A stretch of 64,000 bases of DNA from Methylophaga sp. (lineage in GTDB: Bacteria; Pseudomonadota; Gammaproteobacteria; Nitrosococcales; Methylophagaceae). The translations under genes and the position numbers were made by a program. The notes under the pieces are model-generated. The model was not told where the DNA came from. It saw only the letters and a program-made list of their open reading frames with translations, and made no database searches. Shown here in pieces: positions 41,980-55,120 of this stretch. Within the stretch, counting starts at the first letter, position 1, and every line of letters starts with the position of its first letter. The stretch covers positions 1-64,000 of the forward strand of contig DRHW01000005.1 in the NCBI GenBank assembly GCA_011053005.1, written 5' to 3'.

Positions 41980-42681
41980 ATGAATCTGAAAAAAATCTCA
42001 ATGTTATGTTTAGCAGCAAGCACTGCATTTGCAGCATCTTCAGCAATGGCATGGGAAAGTGCAGATGGCGCTTGGTCTACATCTGCTAATGTTGCACTAT
42101 CATCTGAATACGTATTCCGTGGTATTACACAAACGGATAGTGATCCTGCTATTTCTGGTGGTTTCGACTTAAACCACACAACTGGCGCTTATGCTGGTGC
42201 ATGGGCATCAAATGTTGACTTTGGTGATGATGCTTCAATCGAAATCGACTACTACGCTGGTTTTGCAAGTGATATTGCTGATACAGGCTTTTCATACGAT
42301 GTAGGTGCGATTTACTACGATTACCCAGGCGCATCAGACCTGAGTTTAGACTTCACAGAAGTATACGGTTCATTAAGCTATAGCTTCTTAACTGCAGGCG
42401 TTGCATACACTATCGATGCCGATGACAAAAATTATGAAGATAGCGTTTATTACTCATTGGATGCAGCTCATGACATCGGTATGTTTAGCTTAGCCGCTGG
42501 TGTAGGTTACTACGATTATGATTTTGGCGAAGATTACACAAACTACCATGTTGGTGTATCAACTGAGGTTGTTGGCCTAGGTGTAGATTTAACATACACA
42601 GATACTGACAACAACGGTGATGATCTTTTCGGCACAGCAGCTGACAGCACATTCATCTTCACTGTATCTAAATCAATGTAA
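41980..42681 (+). CDS. TorF-family putative porin
   Basis: A 233-residue outer-membrane protein. The signal peptide (cleavage after AMA, residue 24) is followed by SEYVFRGITQTDSDPAISGGFDL, the typical start of the TIGR02001/TorF family, and alternating aromatic beta strands end in a terminal ...FTVSKSM. It is acidic, rich in Asp and Tyr. GAGGAA at 41968-41973 sets the ATG at 41980. Being first behind the sigma-54 promoter and just before glnK-amtB suggests a role in admitting nitrogen compounds under ammonium limitation; transport substrate is not known. Confidence 0.82.
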   Translation: MNLKKISMLCLAASTAFAASSAMAWESADGAWSTSANVALSSEYVFRGITQTDSDPAISGGFDLNHTTGAYAGAWASNVDFGDDASIEIDYYAGFASDIADTGFSYDVGAIYYDYPGASDLSLDFTEVYGSLSYSFLTAGVAYTIDADDKNYEDSVYYSLDAAHDIGMFSLAAGVGYYDYDFGEDYTNYHVGVSTEVVGLGVDLTYTDTDNNGDDLFGTAADSTFIFTVSKSM

Positions 42682-43086
<405 letters not shown>

Positions 43087-43101
43087 TTTTAGGAGCATCA
43101 A

Positions 43102-44382
43102 ATGGAAAATGTAACAAATCAAATTTTCGAGCTCCAATATGCCTTAGACACCTTTTACTTCCTAGTAATGGGTGCATTGGTTATGTGGATGGCAGCAGGT
43201 TTCTCAATGTTAGAAGCAGGCTTGGTTCGAGCAAAAAATACCACCGAAATTTTAACGAAAAACGTATTATTATTTGCCATTGCGTGTACGGCTTATATGG
43301 TTATAGGTTATGACATCATGTACGGCGGCGGCATCTTCTTAGAAGGTATTGCAGGCGGTGACACGTTAACGGCAGATGCATTAGCGGCATCAGCAGAAGC
43401 CGGTTTTGATGGTGGTTCAGTATACTCCACAGCTTCAGATTTCTTCTTTCAAGTAGTATTCGTAGGTGCGGCAATGTCAATCGTATCTGGTGCGGTTGCT
43501 GAACGAATGAAGTTATGGGCATTTGCTGCGTTTGCAGTAGTGATGACAGCATTCATTTACCCGTTGGAAGGTTCTTGGACTTGGGGTGGCGGTGAAGTAT
43601 TTGGCATGTATAGCTTAGGCGACATAGGTTTCCTAGATTTTGCTGGGTCAGGTATCGTTCACATGGCAGGTGCATCAGCAGCTTTAGCGGGTGTTATCTT
43701 ACTAGGTGCTCGTAAAGGTAAATATGGTCCTAACGGCGAAATTCGCCCAATTCAAGGTGCTAACTTGCCAATGGCAACACTAGGTACCTTCATTCTATGG
43801 ATGGGTTGGTTTGGCTTTAATGGTGGTTCGGTATTAAAACTAGGCGATGTGGCTAGCTCTAATGCCGTGGCGATGGTATTTCTAAATACCAATGCTGCAG
43901 CTGCAGGTGGTGTAATTGCAGCACTTATTGTTGCTAAGTTAATGTTCGGTAAAGCTGATTTAACCATGATATTGAATGGTGCATTAGCAGGCCTAGTCGC
44001 TATTACAGCCGGTCCAGATACACCGACACCATTAATAGCAACAATCATTGGTGCTGTGGGTGGTGCGTTGGTAGTATTCTCAATCGTCACCTTAGATAAA
44101 ATGAAACTTGATGATCCAGTTGGTGCCATCTCGGTTCATGGTGTAGTTGGTTTATGGGGTCTATTCGCAGTACCGTTAACTAACCCAGATGCAACCTTTA
44201 TCGCGCAATTGATTGGTGCGGCAACTATCTTTACTTGGGTATTTGTGACAAGTTTCGTAGTCTGGTTAGTCATCAAAATGGTGATGGGTATCCGAGTCAC
44301 TGAAGAAGAAGAATACGAAGGTGTTGATTTAAGTGAGTGTGGTATGGAAGCATATCCAGAGTTCACTAATAATACGAAATAA
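43102..44382 (+). CDS. amtB: Ammonium transporter
   Basis: A 426-residue trimeric inner-membrane channel for ammonium. Eleven transmembrane segments are apparent; the pore's twin histidines are found in SGIVHMAGASAAL and ISVHGVVGLWG, and the family signature DFAGSGIVHMAGA is present. No cleavable signal peptide precedes the first helix, unlike E. coli AmtB. It lies 15 bases after glnK and ends at the terminator at 44410-44441. Confidence 0.95.
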   Translation: MENVTNQIFELQYALDTFYFLVMGALVMWMAAGFSMLEAGLVRAKNTTEILTKNVLLFAIACTAYMVIGYDIMYGGGIFLEGIAGGDTLTADALAASAEAGFDGGSVYSTASDFFFQVVFVGAAMSIVSGAVAERMKLWAFAAFAVVMTAFIYPLEGSWTWGGGEVFGMYSLGDIGFLDFAGSGIVHMAGASAALAGVILLGARKGKYGPNGEIRPIQGANLPMATLGTFILWMGWFGFNGGSVLKLGDVASSNAVAMVFLNTNAAAAGGVIAALIVAKLMFGKADLTMILNGALAGLVAITAGPDTPTPLIATIIGAVGGALVVFSIVTLDKMKLDDPVGAISVHGVVGLWGLFAVPLTNPDATFIAQLIGAATIFTWVFVTSFVVWLVIKMVMGIRVTEEEEYEGVDLSECGMEAYPEFTNNTK

Positions 44383-44396
44383 CTACATATTCTTAG

Positions 44397-44410
44397 TTAG
44401 TTTAAACTAA
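44397..44410. repeat. 14-bp palindrome before the amtB terminator
   Basis: TTAGTTTAAACTAA is a perfect palindrome abutting the terminator hairpin. AT-rich; it may simply extend the terminator structure. Confidence 0.4.
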
Positions 44411-44441
44411 GGGCGACTCATAGTTTGAGTCGCCCTTTTTT
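44410..44441 (+). terminator. Intrinsic terminator after amtB
   Basis: AGGGCGACTCA, a five-base loop and TGAGTCGCCCT form a perfect 11-bp stem followed by TTTTT on the plus strand, 28 bases after the amtB stop. Confidence 0.92.
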
Positions 44442-44523
44442 ATTGCAAGCTTGCAATATAACTGTCGACATATTATTTTACGCATCTCAATCTCATCAAC
44501 AAATCACTAGAAAGGTAGCTTTT

Positions 44524-44982
44524 ATGGATAATTCATCATCAACGACCACTGATTTTTTATCTATCCTAGTGAGATTACTTGGTCTTGTGATGCTACTGAT
44601 TGGTTTATTTATTGGCATTAAGGTCATTTTTGAAGCTTGGCATTTATATAAAGAACCTCAAAATATCGAACGTTTTGCTGATGCCATTGAACAGGGATCG
44701 CATCTCGATGTCATGCTTGCCAAATTTACCCCGCAAACGAAAGCAGAAAACAGTGAAGCGAGCGTGCAACAAACCTTGCCCGATGCTCAAGCAAGCCCTG
44801 AATCATTGCGAGTTACTTATTTTTTAGCTTGGATCATCGCAATATTATTATTGATGGTTATCGGTGGACTCGCATCCAGTGCAATTAGGACGGGTGGACA
44901 GCTTGCTTTGTATGACTTGCAAGTTAAACGTTTTGCCAGACAATTAATCAATGAAGCACGTAAAACTAACGACCGTAATTAA
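44524..44982 (+). CDS. Hypothetical two-helix membrane protein
   Basis: A 152-residue protein I do not recognise. Two hydrophobic segments (about residues 12-37 and 101-124) bracket a hydrophilic stretch of about 60 residues rich in Glu, Gln and Ala, probably periplasmic or cytoplasmic depending on orientation; the C terminus is basic. The ATG at 44524 follows AAGG; an open frame from 44425 lies within the terminator and is not credible. It is monocistronic, after the amtB terminator and convergent with an EamA transporter. Confidence 0.75.
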   Translation: MDNSSSTTTDFLSILVRLLGLVMLLIGLFIGIKVIFEAWHLYKEPQNIERFADAIEQGSHLDVMLAKFTPQTKAENSEASVQQTLPDAQASPESLRVTYFLAWIIAILLLMVIGGLASSAIRTGGQLALYDLQVKRFARQLINEARKTNDRN

Positions 44983-45001
44983 TTTACAAACTTCATTCTA
45001 G

Positions 45002-45928
45002 CTAGCGCTTTTGCAACATTAAACTCATTACCCCGACAATGACTAACAAAACACCGAGAGCGATAGTCAACGTAAACGGCTCGCCTAATAAATAAACCGC
45101 TAAACCAATAGTGAATATCGGTCCTAACATGCCGACAACGCCACTTTGAGCAGGACCGATCCGATGTATCGCTTCTGTCATCATAAAGCTAGGTATCACA
45201 GTACTGAAAATAACCAACAGACTGAGCCATAACCAAGCTGCATTGGTTATTGTTAGCTGAGTTATATCTATCGTCACTATGCCGTGTAATACACCAAAAA
45301 TGCTCGATGCAATCATCGCAATGCTGGTAAATAATTTACTGCCTAACTGCTTGATAAATGTACGGCTAAGCAAAACATACAAAGCGAAACTTAACGCTGA
45401 ACCTAATACTAAACTCACACCCTCAAACACACTATTTCCAGTTAGTTGTAATTCTTGTCCCATTACCACTAAAAGCCCAGAATACGTGACTATTAATGCA
45501 AAAATAAGGCGGCGAGTTAAGCCCTCGTTAAACAAAAAATAACCAATCATGGCCACCATAAATGGGTAAGTAAACAAGCTCAATCTTTCAAGCTGCGCAC
45601 TGATGAGCTCAAGTCCCATTAAATCCAATAATGAAGCGAGATAATAGCCCAGAAAACCAAGCACTAAGATTGATCTCAACGTTGCAAAATCAAGCGTCGC
45701 GGGCTTTGTTTGGGAACGTAACAACCATAACAAAATCACCAGATATATTGGTAAAGCCAATACCATCCGCAACACTAATACCGCGTTTGCATCTAAACCT
45801 TGCTGATACAAGAATTTGATGAAAATAGATTTTAACGAAAACAGTAATGTACCAAATATCGCCAAAAAGAAGCCTATTAACAGGTTTTTATTGGGTAAAA
45901 TCGCTGAACTAGTAGGGTCAGTTGTCAT
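45002..45928 (-). CDS. EamA/DMT-family transporter
   Basis: A 308-residue inner-membrane protein with about ten hydrophobic segments arranged as two EamA repeats (roughly residues 15-150 and 165-305), the drug/metabolite transporter superfamily. Such proteins export or import amino acids, nucleosides or other metabolites; no substrate can be assigned. It is a single-gene unit. The 207 bases upstream to hemE hold a hemE terminator and otherwise nothing I recognise. Confidence 0.85.
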   Translation of the reverse strand: MTTDPTSSAILPNKNLLIGFFLAIFGTLLFSLKSIFIKFLYQQGLDANAVLVLRMVLALPIYLVILLWLLRSQTKPATLDFATLRSILVLGFLGYYLASLLDLMGLELISAQLERLSLFTYPFMVAMIGYFLFNEGLTRRLIFALIVTYSGLLVVMGQELQLTGNSVFEGVSLVLGSALSFALYVLLSRTFIKQLGSKLFTSIAMIASSIFGVLHGIVTIDITQLTITNAAWLWLSLLVIFSTVIPSFMMTEAIHRIGPAQSGVVGMLGPIFTIGLAVYLLGEPFTLTIALGVLLVIVGVMSLMLQKR

Positions 45929-46081
45929 GAAGGTAACTTCACCTATGAAAGGGTGAGAGAAAGATGCTACATTGCCATTATTTAAACATCAGCCACTTAA
46001 CGAAACAAGCCTACTCATTATTTATTGTTGTATTTGCAGAGACTCGACGTTCTAAACATCATAAAACAATAACATTGGAGG

Positions 46082-46102
46082 AAAAAGACGATTTAGATCG
46101 CC
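46082..46102 (-). terminator. Intrinsic terminator after hemE
   Basis: On the minus strand GGCGAT, loop CTAA and ATCGTC (one G-U pair) are followed by TTTTT. It lies about 34 bases after the hemE stop. Confidence 0.6.
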
Positions 46103-46135
46103 GTTTTATCATAGTTCAGCTATAAATCGCCTGCG

Positions 46136-47206
46136 CTATTTTTGGTGGTAAGGTTCACTCAATGTATGCACTGAATTAATGAGCCGTTCCATTTTTTCTG
46201 GTTCAATTGTTGGGTGAATACCATGACCTAAATTAAATACATGGCCTGTTTCGCCTTTACCAAAACTCGCTAAAACACTGGCTACTTCTTGTTCAACGCG
46301 ATCAGCTGAAGCATAAAGTACACAAGGATCCATATTACCTTGCAAAGTGACCTTATCACCCACTCGTTGCCGTGCTTTGCCAAGATCAGTCGTCCAATCA
46401 AGACCGATTGCATCAACGCCTGTTTGGGCCATTAATTCTAACCATTGACCGCCCCCCTTAGTGAATAAGGTAACAGGTACGATTCGGCCTTCATTTTCAC
46501 GGGTTAATCCCGCTACTATTTTTTGCATATAACTGAGCGAGAATTCTTGGTAATTTTCGGTGCTTAATGCGCCGCCCCAAGTATCAAACAACATAATAGC
46601 TTGCGCGCCAGCAGCGATCTGAGCATTTAAATAAGCAATCACAGAATCCGCTAGCACATTCAACAAGGCATGCATTTGTTTTGGTTCATCAAACATCATG
46701 CCTTTGACTTTAGCAAAATCTTTACTCGAACTGCCTTCCACCATGTAACACGCTAAGGTCCATGGGCTACCGCTAAAGCCGATCAGTGGTACTTTGCCAT
46801 CGATTTCACGACGAGTAAGACGAATCGCATCCATCACATAGCCAAGATTATCTTCCATATCTGGCACGCCCAGCTTGGCGATATCGGCTGCTGATTTAAT
46901 AACGTTGGTAAATTTAGGCCCTTCACCTGCAACAAAATGTAAACCAAGCCCCATTGCATCAGGAATCGTAAGAATGTCTGAAAAAATAATCGCCGCATCA
47001 AGATCAAAACGACGCAATGGTTGTAATGTCACTTCACAAGCGAGTTCTGGCGTAGAACATAATGTCATGAAGTCGCCCGCTTTCGCCCGCACTTCCCGAT
47101 ACTCTGGTAAATAACGACCCGCTTGACGCATCACCCATACCGGCGTTTTATCTACCGGTTGACGTTGTAATGCACGTAAATAGCGATCGTTTTGTAATGC
47201 TGACAT
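46136..47206 (-). CDS. hemE: Uroporphyrinogen decarboxylase
   Basis: The 356-residue cytoplasmic enzyme converts uroporphyrinogen III to coproporphyrinogen III. Both signatures are visible: [16 protein letters not shown] at the N terminus and [16 protein letters not shown] near residue 145. Length is standard. It follows gltD by 51 bases on the same strand and ends at an intrinsic terminator, separate from the hemCDXY cluster. Confidence 0.96.
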   Translation of the reverse strand: MSALQNDRYLRALQRQPVDKTPVWVMRQAGRYLPEYREVRAKAGDFMTLCSTPELACEVTLQPLRRFDLDAAIIFSDILTIPDAMGLGLHFVAGEGPKFTNVIKSAADIAKLGVPDMEDNLGYVMDAIRLTRREIDGKVPLIGFSGSPWTLACYMVEGSSSKDFAKVKGMMFDEPKQMHALLNVLADSVIAYLNAQIAAGAQAIMLFDTWGGALSTENYQEFSLSYMQKIVAGLTRENEGRIVPVTLFTKGGGQWLELMAQTGVDAIGLDWTTDLGKARQRVGDKVTLQGNMDPCVLYASADRVEQEVASVLASFGKGETGHVFNLGHGIHPTIEPEKMERLINSVHTLSEPYHQK

Positions 47207-47257
47207 GGTATTCCTTAAATAACTGTTTTGTTCTGAATCCGATATGCGGCCTAAAAA

Positions 47258-48691
<1,434 letters not shown>

Positions 48692-51600
48692 TTATGCTGC
48701 TTTGCTTGTTGAGGTTAACAAGGATGCCAATGCCGCTGCTTTCGGTTTAACCAACCAGAATTGTTGCAAGCGCTGCTCGAACATATCTAATAATTGGTTA
48801 CCCCAGTCACTGCCTGTTTCACGGACGTGATCTTCAATCAAACCTTTCAAATGCAAGACATGTTCAGACAAGTCCGCATCATTCATTCGAATAACTTCAA
48901 CGAGTTCAGGGTTGTAACGCGCTTTAAACGTATCTTCAATATCTAGCACATAAGCAAAACCACCGGTCATACCAGCACCGAAATTCAAACCTGATTCGCC
49001 TAATACTGCAACAACGCCGCCAGTCATGTATTCACAACCGTGATCGCCGATACCTTCAACGATGGCTGTTGCACCCGAGTTACGGACAGCAAAACGTTCG
49101 CCAGCCATACCTGCGGCATATAAATGACCGCCAGTTGCACCATATAGACAAGTATTTCCCATGATGCTGGCTTGCTGTGTTGCAAAGTTACTTTCTGCTG
49201 ATGGGTAAATAGAAATCTTACCCGCCGCCATACCTTTACCAACATAATCGTTAGCATCACCTTCCAAACGCATTTCTAAGCCACCGGCATTCCATACACC
49301 AAAGCTTTGGCCTGCAGAACCTTTAAGTTGCATTCTAATTGGCTTATCACTCATGCCATAGTTTCCATGATGACGAGCAATTTCACCCGAAATACGTGCA
49401 CCGATTGAGCGATTAATATTTCGAATATCATATTCAAAGAAGCCGCCTGTTTTATTGGCAATAGCATCTTGCATATCCACAATCATTTGTTCTGCTAGTT
49501 CACCTTTGTCATAAGGCGAATTTTTAGGTGCTAAACAATAATGAGGTTTATCGGCAGCAACACCCGCATCAGATAATAACGGTGTTAGGTCTAATCGATT
49601 TTGCTTATCCGTTGTACCCGGTAGAATTTCAAGCAAATCGGTACGACCAATCAACTCAGCCATACTGCTCACGCCTAGAATAGCTAACCATTCTTGTGTT
49701 TCACGTGCAACAAACTGGAAGTAGTTCATCACCATTTGTGGCAAACCAATAAAGTGCTTGCTACGTAAAGCATCATTTTGTGTTGCAACACCGGTCGCAC
49801 AGTTATTTAAGTGACAAATTCGTAAGAATTTACAACCTAAAGCGACCATTGGACCGGTACCAAAACCAAAGCTTTCAGCACCTAAAATAGCTGCTTTAAT
49901 AACATCTAGACCTGTTTTTAAACCGCCATCTGTTTGCAAACGTACTTTGTCACGTAGATCATTAGCACGTAAAGTTTGGTGCGCTTCAGTTAACCCTAAC
50001 TCCCACGGACCACCTGCATATTTAACGGATGATAATGGGCTTGCCGCGGTACCACCGTCATAGCCAGAAATCGTAATTAAATCAGCATATGCTTTGGCAA
50101 CACCGGCCGCGATCGTACCTACTCCTGCTTCAGAAACCAATTTCACTGAAATTAACGCAGCAGGATTAACTTGTTTCAAATCGAAAATAAGCTGTGCCAA
50201 ATCTTCAATAGAATAAATGTCATGATGTGGTGGTGGTGAGATCAAGGTAACGCCAGGAACCGAGTGACGCAACGTCGCAATCATTTGATTCACTTTGCCA
50301 CCTGGTAATTGACCACCTTCACCCGGTTTAGCACCTTGAGCGACTTTGATCTGTAAGACTTCAGCATTCACTAAATAATTGGGTGTGATACCAAAACGAC
50401 CCGACGCAACTTGCTTAATTTTAGAAACACGTTCGGTACCGTAACGAGCAGGATCTTCACCACCCTCACCAGAATTAGAACGACCACCAAGACGGTTCAT
50501 CGCTGTTGCCATCGCTTCATGCGCTTCTGGTGACAAAGCACCTAAAGACATACCTGCGCTATCAAACCGCGACAAAATGTTCGTAATCGGTTCAACTTGA
50601 TCTAATTCAAGCGGTTTATCAGCCACTTTAAGTGCTAATAAATCACGTAATACCATCGCAGGACGTTGATTAACTAGGTCAGCATAAAGTTTATAATCCT
50701 CATATTGACCACCTTGCACCGCTTTTTGCAGTGTTGCGATAATATCTGGGTTATAAGCATGGTATTCACCGCCATGAACAAACTTTAATAAACCACCTTG
50801 TTCACGTTTTTTGCGTTTATTCCACGCACGATCAGCAACAGCTTGTTGCTCAGCTTGAATTTCTTCAAATCCTGTACCGCTAATTCGGCTTGTTGTTGCA
50901 GTAAAGCATTTAGCCACAACTGTTTCATTTAAACCGATGATTTCATATAACTGAGCACCACGATAACTAGCAATGGTTGAAATGCCCATTTTCGAAATAA
51001 TCTTGAATATGCCTTTGTTAATACCTTTGCGGTAACGCTTGCACACTTCAGGGCGTGATAAGTCTTTAATCTCACCCGTAGTAATTAAATCATTCAATGT
51101 GGCGTAAGCTAAATATGGATAAACGGCCGTTGCACCGTTACCGATTAATACCGCAAAGTGATGTGAATCACGCGCTGTTGCCGTTTCAACAACAATATTG
51201 CCGTTACAACGTAAACCCGCTTTAATCAAACGCTGATGCACAGCACCAGTCGCTAATAAAGCGTGAATCGGTAATTGTTCAGGCGTTATGCCACGATCGC
51301 TCAAGACAACAATAACCGCACCATCACGTACCGCTTGTTCTGCTTGTTCAACCACCGCGTCAATTGCCGCTTCCAAACCAACGGGTGCAGAATAAGCCAA
51401 TGAAATAGTAACGGCTTTATATTCACTATCAGTTTCGCCTAATGCAACTAACTGCTGAAAACGACTTTCCGATAATATCGGGGAATCCACCACCAAGCGT
51501 TGAGCATGATCGGCGCCTTCTTCAAATAAGTTACGTTCTTGACCGAAACAGGTTTCCAACGACATCACAATACTTTCGCGTAGAGGATCAATCGGTGGAT

Positions 51601-53161
51601 TGGTAACCTGTGCGAATTGTTGACGGAAATAATCAAACAATGAACGTTCACGTTGTGACATCACAGCAAAAGGCGCGTCATCACCCATTGAGCCCATTGC
51701 TTCTTGCCCAGATTCACCTAAAACGCGAATAACTTGGTCGCGTTCTTCAAAGCTGATTTGGAACAATTTTTCGTAGGACGTAAGATCATTACCTTCCAAT
51801 GTAGGCAAGGTCTCATCATCTGCTTTGTCTTCTAAACGCTGCAGATGTGTTTCAATCCATTCGCGATAAGGCTGGGCATTTTTCAGCATATTGTTGATAT
51901 CTTCAGGTAATAAAAACTCACCTGTAGCAGTATCAACAGCCAACATTTGTCCTGGTTTTAGACGGCCTTTAGCAACCACATCTTCTGGTTTATAGTTATA
52001 AACACCGACTTCAGAAGCAATCGTAATATGACGATCTTTAGTGATGATATAACGTGCGGGACGAAGACCATTACGATCTAGACTACAAGCAGCATAACGA
52101 CCATTGGTTAAGACGATACCCGCTGGGCCATCCCAAGGTTCCATGTGCATAGAGTTATAGTCATAAAAAGCTTTAAGATCTTTGTCCATCGTGTTGTCGT
52201 TCTGCCATGCAGCAGGCACCAACAAACGCATCGCACGGAACATGTTCACACCACCGGCCATCAATGCTTCAAGCATATTATCCATGCTAGATGAATCTGA
52301 TCCTGTAGTTCCAACAAGCGGACGAATATCATCCATATTGTCAATTAATTTGGTCGCAAATTTCGCACCACGCGCCAAAGCCCAGTTACGGTTACCTTGC
52401 ACGGTGTTAATTTCACCGTTGTGCGCCAAATAACGGAAAGGCTGTGCCAATTTCCATTGCGGCCATGTATTGGTAGAAAAACGTTGATGAAATACGCAAA
52501 TTGCAGTTTCTAAGCGCTTATCTTGCAAGTCTTTATAAAATACTGGCAGATACGCAGGCATCACCAAACCTTTATATGACACCACTTGTGATGACAAGGT
52601 AGGTATATAAAACGCATCATCATTAGTCACTGATTTTTCAGCCAAACGGCGCGCAATATATAAATAACGCTCAAATGCGGCTACATCCATATCTGCACCG
52701 GCATTTACGAAGACCTGACGCATAATTGGCAATAATGCCAAGGCAGTTTCACCACATGCCGTTTCAGGATCGACGGGAACATCACGCCAGCCCAAGACTT
52801 CAAGCCCTTGGTCCGTCAGTCGTTGCGTAACGATTGCTTGATTGGTTTCAGCTTTTACAGCATCTTGCGATAGAAAAACCATACCGACGGCATAGTTATC
52901 TGTAAGCTTAAAACCAAGTTCTTCAGCAATCGCACGGAAAAAACCATCCGGCTTTTTCATTAATAAACCACAACCATCGCCCGTCTTACCGTCGGCACCA
53001 ATGGCACCTCGATGTGTTAGATTACCTAACGCCTCAATCGCCGTTTCAACAAGCCAATGACTTGGCTTATCATCCATCTGAGCGATCAGACCGAAGCCGC
53101 AGTTATCTTTTTCAAATTCTGGCCGATAAAGGCCTTGTGTCAATTCTGTTGGCTGACTCAC
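48692..53161 (-). CDS. gltB: Glutamate synthase (NADPH) large subunit
   Basis: The 1489-residue catalytic subunit, which uses glutamine and 2-oxoglutarate to make two glutamates. A short propeptide of 20 residues precedes the N-terminal nucleophile Cys21 ([10 protein letters not shown]) of the class II amidotransferase domain. The central domain, an FMN-binding barrel with the 3Fe-4S cysteines near [15 protein letters not shown], and the C-terminal beta-helix (GXXGG-like repeats) complete the family architecture. It works with GltD and, in nitrogen-poor conditions, with the AmtB-GlnK system upstream. A parS-like sequence lies within it. Confidence 0.96.
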   Translation of the reverse strand: MSQPTELTQGLYRPEFEKDNCGFGLIAQMDDKPSHWLVETAIEALGNLTHRGAIGADGKTGDGCGLLMKKPDGFFRAIAEELGFKLTDNYAVGMVFLSQDAVKAETNQAIVTQRLTDQGLEVLGWRDVPVDPETACGETALALLPIMRQVFVNAGADMDVAAFERYLYIARRLAEKSVTNDDAFYIPTLSSQVVSYKGLVMPAYLPVFYKDLQDKRLETAICVFHQRFSTNTWPQWKLAQPFRYLAHNGEINTVQGNRNWALARGAKFATKLIDNMDDIRPLVGTTGSDSSSMDNMLEALMAGGVNMFRAMRLLVPAAWQNDNTMDKDLKAFYDYNSMHMEPWDGPAGIVLTNGRYAACSLDRNGLRPARYIITKDRHITIASEVGVYNYKPEDVVAKGRLKPGQMLAVDTATGEFLLPEDINNMLKNAQPYREWIETHLQRLEDKADDETLPTLEGNDLTSYEKLFQISFEERDQVIRVLGESGQEAMGSMGDDAPFAVMSQRERSLFDYFRQQFAQVTNPPIDPLRESIVMSLETCFGQERNLFEEGADHAQRLVVDSPILSESRFQQLVALGETDSEYKAVTISLAYSAPVGLEAAIDAVVEQAEQAVRDGAVIVVLSDRGITPEQLPIHALLATGAVHQRLIKAGLRCNGNIVVETATARDSHHFAVLIGNGATAVYPYLAYATLNDLITTGEIKDLSRPEVCKRYRKGINKGIFKIISKMGISTIASYRGAQLYEIIGLNETVVAKCFTATTSRISGTGFEEIQAEQQAVADRAWNKRKKREQGGLLKFVHGGEYHAYNPDIIATLQKAVQGGQYEDYKLYADLVNQRPAMVLRDLLALKVADKPLELDQVEPITNILSRFDSAGMSLGALSPEAHEAMATAMNRLGGRSNSGEGGEDPARYGTERVSKIKQVASGRFGITPNYLVNAEVLQIKVAQGAKPGEGGQLPGGKVNQMIATLRHSVPGVTLISPPPHHDIYSIEDLAQLIFDLKQVNPAALISVKLVSEAGVGTIAAGVAKAYADLITISGYDGGTAASPLSSVKYAGGPWELGLTEAHQTLRANDLRDKVRLQTDGGLKTGLDVIKAAILGAESFGFGTGPMVALGCKFLRICHLNNCATGVATQNDALRSKHFIGLPQMVMNYFQFVARETQEWLAILGVSSMAELIGRTDLLEILPGTTDKQNRLDLTPLLSDAGVAADKPHYCLAPKNSPYDKGELAEQMIVDMQDAIANKTGGFFEYDIRNINRSIGARISGEIARHHGNYGMSDKPIRMQLKGSAGQSFGVWNAGGLEMRLEGDANDYVGKGMAAGKISIYPSAESNFATQQASIMGNTCLYGATGGHLYAAGMAGERFAVRNSGATAIVEGIGDHGCEYMTGGVVAVLGESGLNFGAGMTGGFAYVLDIEDTFKARYNPELVEVIRMNDADLSEHVLHLKGLIEDHVRETGSDWGNQLLDMFEQRLQQFWLVKPKAAALASLLTSTSKAA
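49697..49712. other. Candidate parS site inside gltB
   Basis: TGTTTCACGTGCAACA differs at one of 16 positions from the widespread chromosomal parS TGTTTCACGTGAAACA. It lies about 12 kb from parAB. It also encodes ordinary GltB residues (ARETQ), so coincidence is possible; I noticed no other match this good in the window, though I could not search exhaustively. Confidence 0.4.
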
Positions 53162-53394
53162 GTCTGTACCTTCAAATTACAGTTAACGCCTGTCTCCTCG
53201 CCACCCTATACAGATGAGGAGCACTGTCTCTAGAAATAAAAGACGGCAAATTGGATCAACTATTATAGCGATTGATCTAACACCATTCAATGACTAGACT
53301 GCTTTTGCACGCTAGATATCCCCTACAAACTTCCCTAATTTCAATAAAATAGCTAAAATGTCACGTTGGTTTAAAGAAATATAATGGAAAAATC

Positions 53395-53886
53395 ATGGAT
53401 AATCCAGTAATCGGCGTCGTCATGGGAAGCAATAGTGACTGGCCTGTGATGCAAAAAGCGGTTGAGCAACTTGAAGCCTTTGGTATCGCTTATGAAGCGA
53501 AAGTTGTTTCCGCCCATCGCACGCCTGATTTGCTTACAGAATATGCCCTTACCGCTAAAGATAGAGGCATTGCTTGCATTATTGCTGGTGCCGGTGGCGC
53601 AGCACATTTACCCGGCATGTTAGCGGCAAACACCATCATTCCAGTACTGGGTGTACCTGTGCCATCGCGCTATCTAAAAGGCCAAGATTCTCTATTATCT
53701 ATTGTGCAAATGCCCAAAGGCATTCCTGTCGCAACTTTTGCTATTGGTGAAGCAGGCGCTGCCAATGCTGCATTATTTGCTATTGCACAATTAGCGACAA
53801 CAAATAACGATCTTGCGGCTAAATTAGAACAATTCCGCAAAGATCAGCACCAAGCAGTGTTAAATATGACGCTTCCTCCGCAATAA
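53395..53886 (+). CDS. purE: N5-carboxyaminoimidazole ribonucleotide mutase
   Basis: The 163-residue enzyme interconverts N5-CAIR and CAIR in purine synthesis. It has the phosphate-binding [13 protein letters not shown] at residues 8-20 and the catalytic-site [10 protein letters not shown], with the [16 protein letters not shown] loop. It is the first gene of purE-purK. A TATAAT at 53379-53384 is so near the ATG that it cannot be a normal -10 for this start; the real promoter is probably further upstream in the 233-base gltB-purE gap, where I recognise no operator. Confidence 0.95.
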   Translation: MDNPVIGVVMGSNSDWPVMQKAVEQLEAFGIAYEAKVVSAHRTPDLLTEYALTAKDRGIACIIAGAGGAAHLPGMLAANTIIPVLGVPVPSRYLKGQDSLLSIVQMPKGIPVATFAIGEAGAANAALFAIAQLATTNNDLAAKLEQFRKDQHQAVLNMTLPPQ

Positions 53887-53917
53887 CGATCTACTTAATA
53901 ATTAAAGACTCATCATT

Positions 53918-55048
53918 ATGATATTACCTGGCGCAACTCTCGGCATGCTCGGCGGCGGTCAATTAGGCCGAATGTTTACTACGGCAGCACAAACCATGGG
54001 CTATAACGTCGTCGTATTAGATCCTGATGCGAACAGTCCGGCAGGCACCATCGCTGACCAACATATTTGTGCAAACTATACTGATGAAGCGGCACTGCAA
54101 CAATTAGCTGAGTTATGTGATGCCGTGACCACCGAGTTTGAAAACATTCCAGCAGCGACCCTGTCTTTTTTAGAAGCTCAAACCATTGTTCATCCTTCAT
54201 CAAAAGCACTCGCAACGACGCAGAATCGGATTATTGAAAAACAATTTATTGCCTCACTAGGTATTCCTGTCGCACCATTTTCTGCCATTCGCTCCTTAAA
54301 TGATATCGCTGCAATTGCAGCTAATTTTCAGCTACCTGCAATCTTAAAAGTCGCTAACTTTGGTTACGATGGTAAAGGCCAAGTCGTCTGTGAAACCATT
54401 GAAGCCGTTCGCGAAGCCTTTCAAGCATTAGGCGAAGTCGAGTGTGTTTTAGAACAACGTATTAATCTAGAACGTGAAGTATCAACAGTATTAGCACGCG
54501 GTCAGTCTGGCGATATTACCAATTTCCCTGTCGCAGAGAATGTTCATATCAATGGCATTTTGCACGCTACAACCGTACCTAGTAGCGTCACCGAACATCT
54601 TGCACAAACAGCTATTGATATGGCAGATAAAATTGCTGAAGGTTTAGGCTATGTAGGCATTATGGCCGTAGAGTTTTTCATTTCTCAAGAAGGTGATGTG
54701 ATTGCTAATGAAATAGCACCACGTCCACATAACTCGGGTCATTTCACACTTGATGCTTGCGAGACATCACAATTTGAGCAACAGGTACGCATGTTGTGTG
54801 GCTTGCCTTCTGGCAATTGTGAATTGAAATCGCCCGTTGTTATGATCAATATTCTGGGCGATGTATGGGGAAGTAGCGAGCCACACTGGGATGCATTGCT
54901 AGCACAACCTAATAATAAACTACATTTATACGGCAAAAAAGAAGCACGTACTGGTCGTAAAATGGGGCATTTTAATGTACTTGCTACAGACATTGAACAA
55001 GCGACCACTATCGCCAACCAGTCTTTTGAAGACTTAAAAGCAAATTAG
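53918..55048 (+). CDS. purK: 5-(carboxyamino)imidazole ribonucleotide synthase
   Basis: The 376-residue ATP-grasp enzyme makes N5-CAIR from AIR, bicarbonate and ATP. The N-terminal LGMLGGGQLGRMF is the signature, and the ATP-grasp centre contains KVANFGYDGKGQ; the metal-binding region is NEIAPRPHNSGHFT. It follows purE by 31 bases and is followed by the small membrane protein gene. Confidence 0.95.
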   Translation: MILPGATLGMLGGGQLGRMFTTAAQTMGYNVVVLDPDANSPAGTIADQHICANYTDEAALQQLAELCDAVTTEFENIPAATLSFLEAQTIVHPSSKALATTQNRIIEKQFIASLGIPVAPFSAIRSLNDIAAIAANFQLPAILKVANFGYDGKGQVVCETIEAVREAFQALGEVECVLEQRINLEREVSTVLARGQSGDITNFPVAENVHINGILHATTVPSSVTEHLAQTAIDMADKIAEGLGYVGIMAVEFFISQEGDVIANEIAPRPHNSGHFTLDACETSQFEQQVRMLCGLPSGNCELKSPVVMINILGDVWGSSEPHWDALLAQPNNKLHLYGKKEARTGRKMGHFNVLATDIEQATTIANQSFEDLKAN

Positions 55049-55120
55049 ATTAAAGCTTACTGAGAGAAATTTTCGTAAGACTTAGAACTTAATAACAAAT
55101 GACGTTAAAAGGATGGTTAG

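Noticed and set aside
48825-48845. parS-like TGTTTCACGGACGTGATC in gltB
   Set aside because: Only the left half matches; the inserted bases break the palindrome.
53371-53394. TATAAT at 53379-53384 as the purE -10
   Set aside because: It would place the transcript start almost at the ATG, and no -35 is present at the correct distance.
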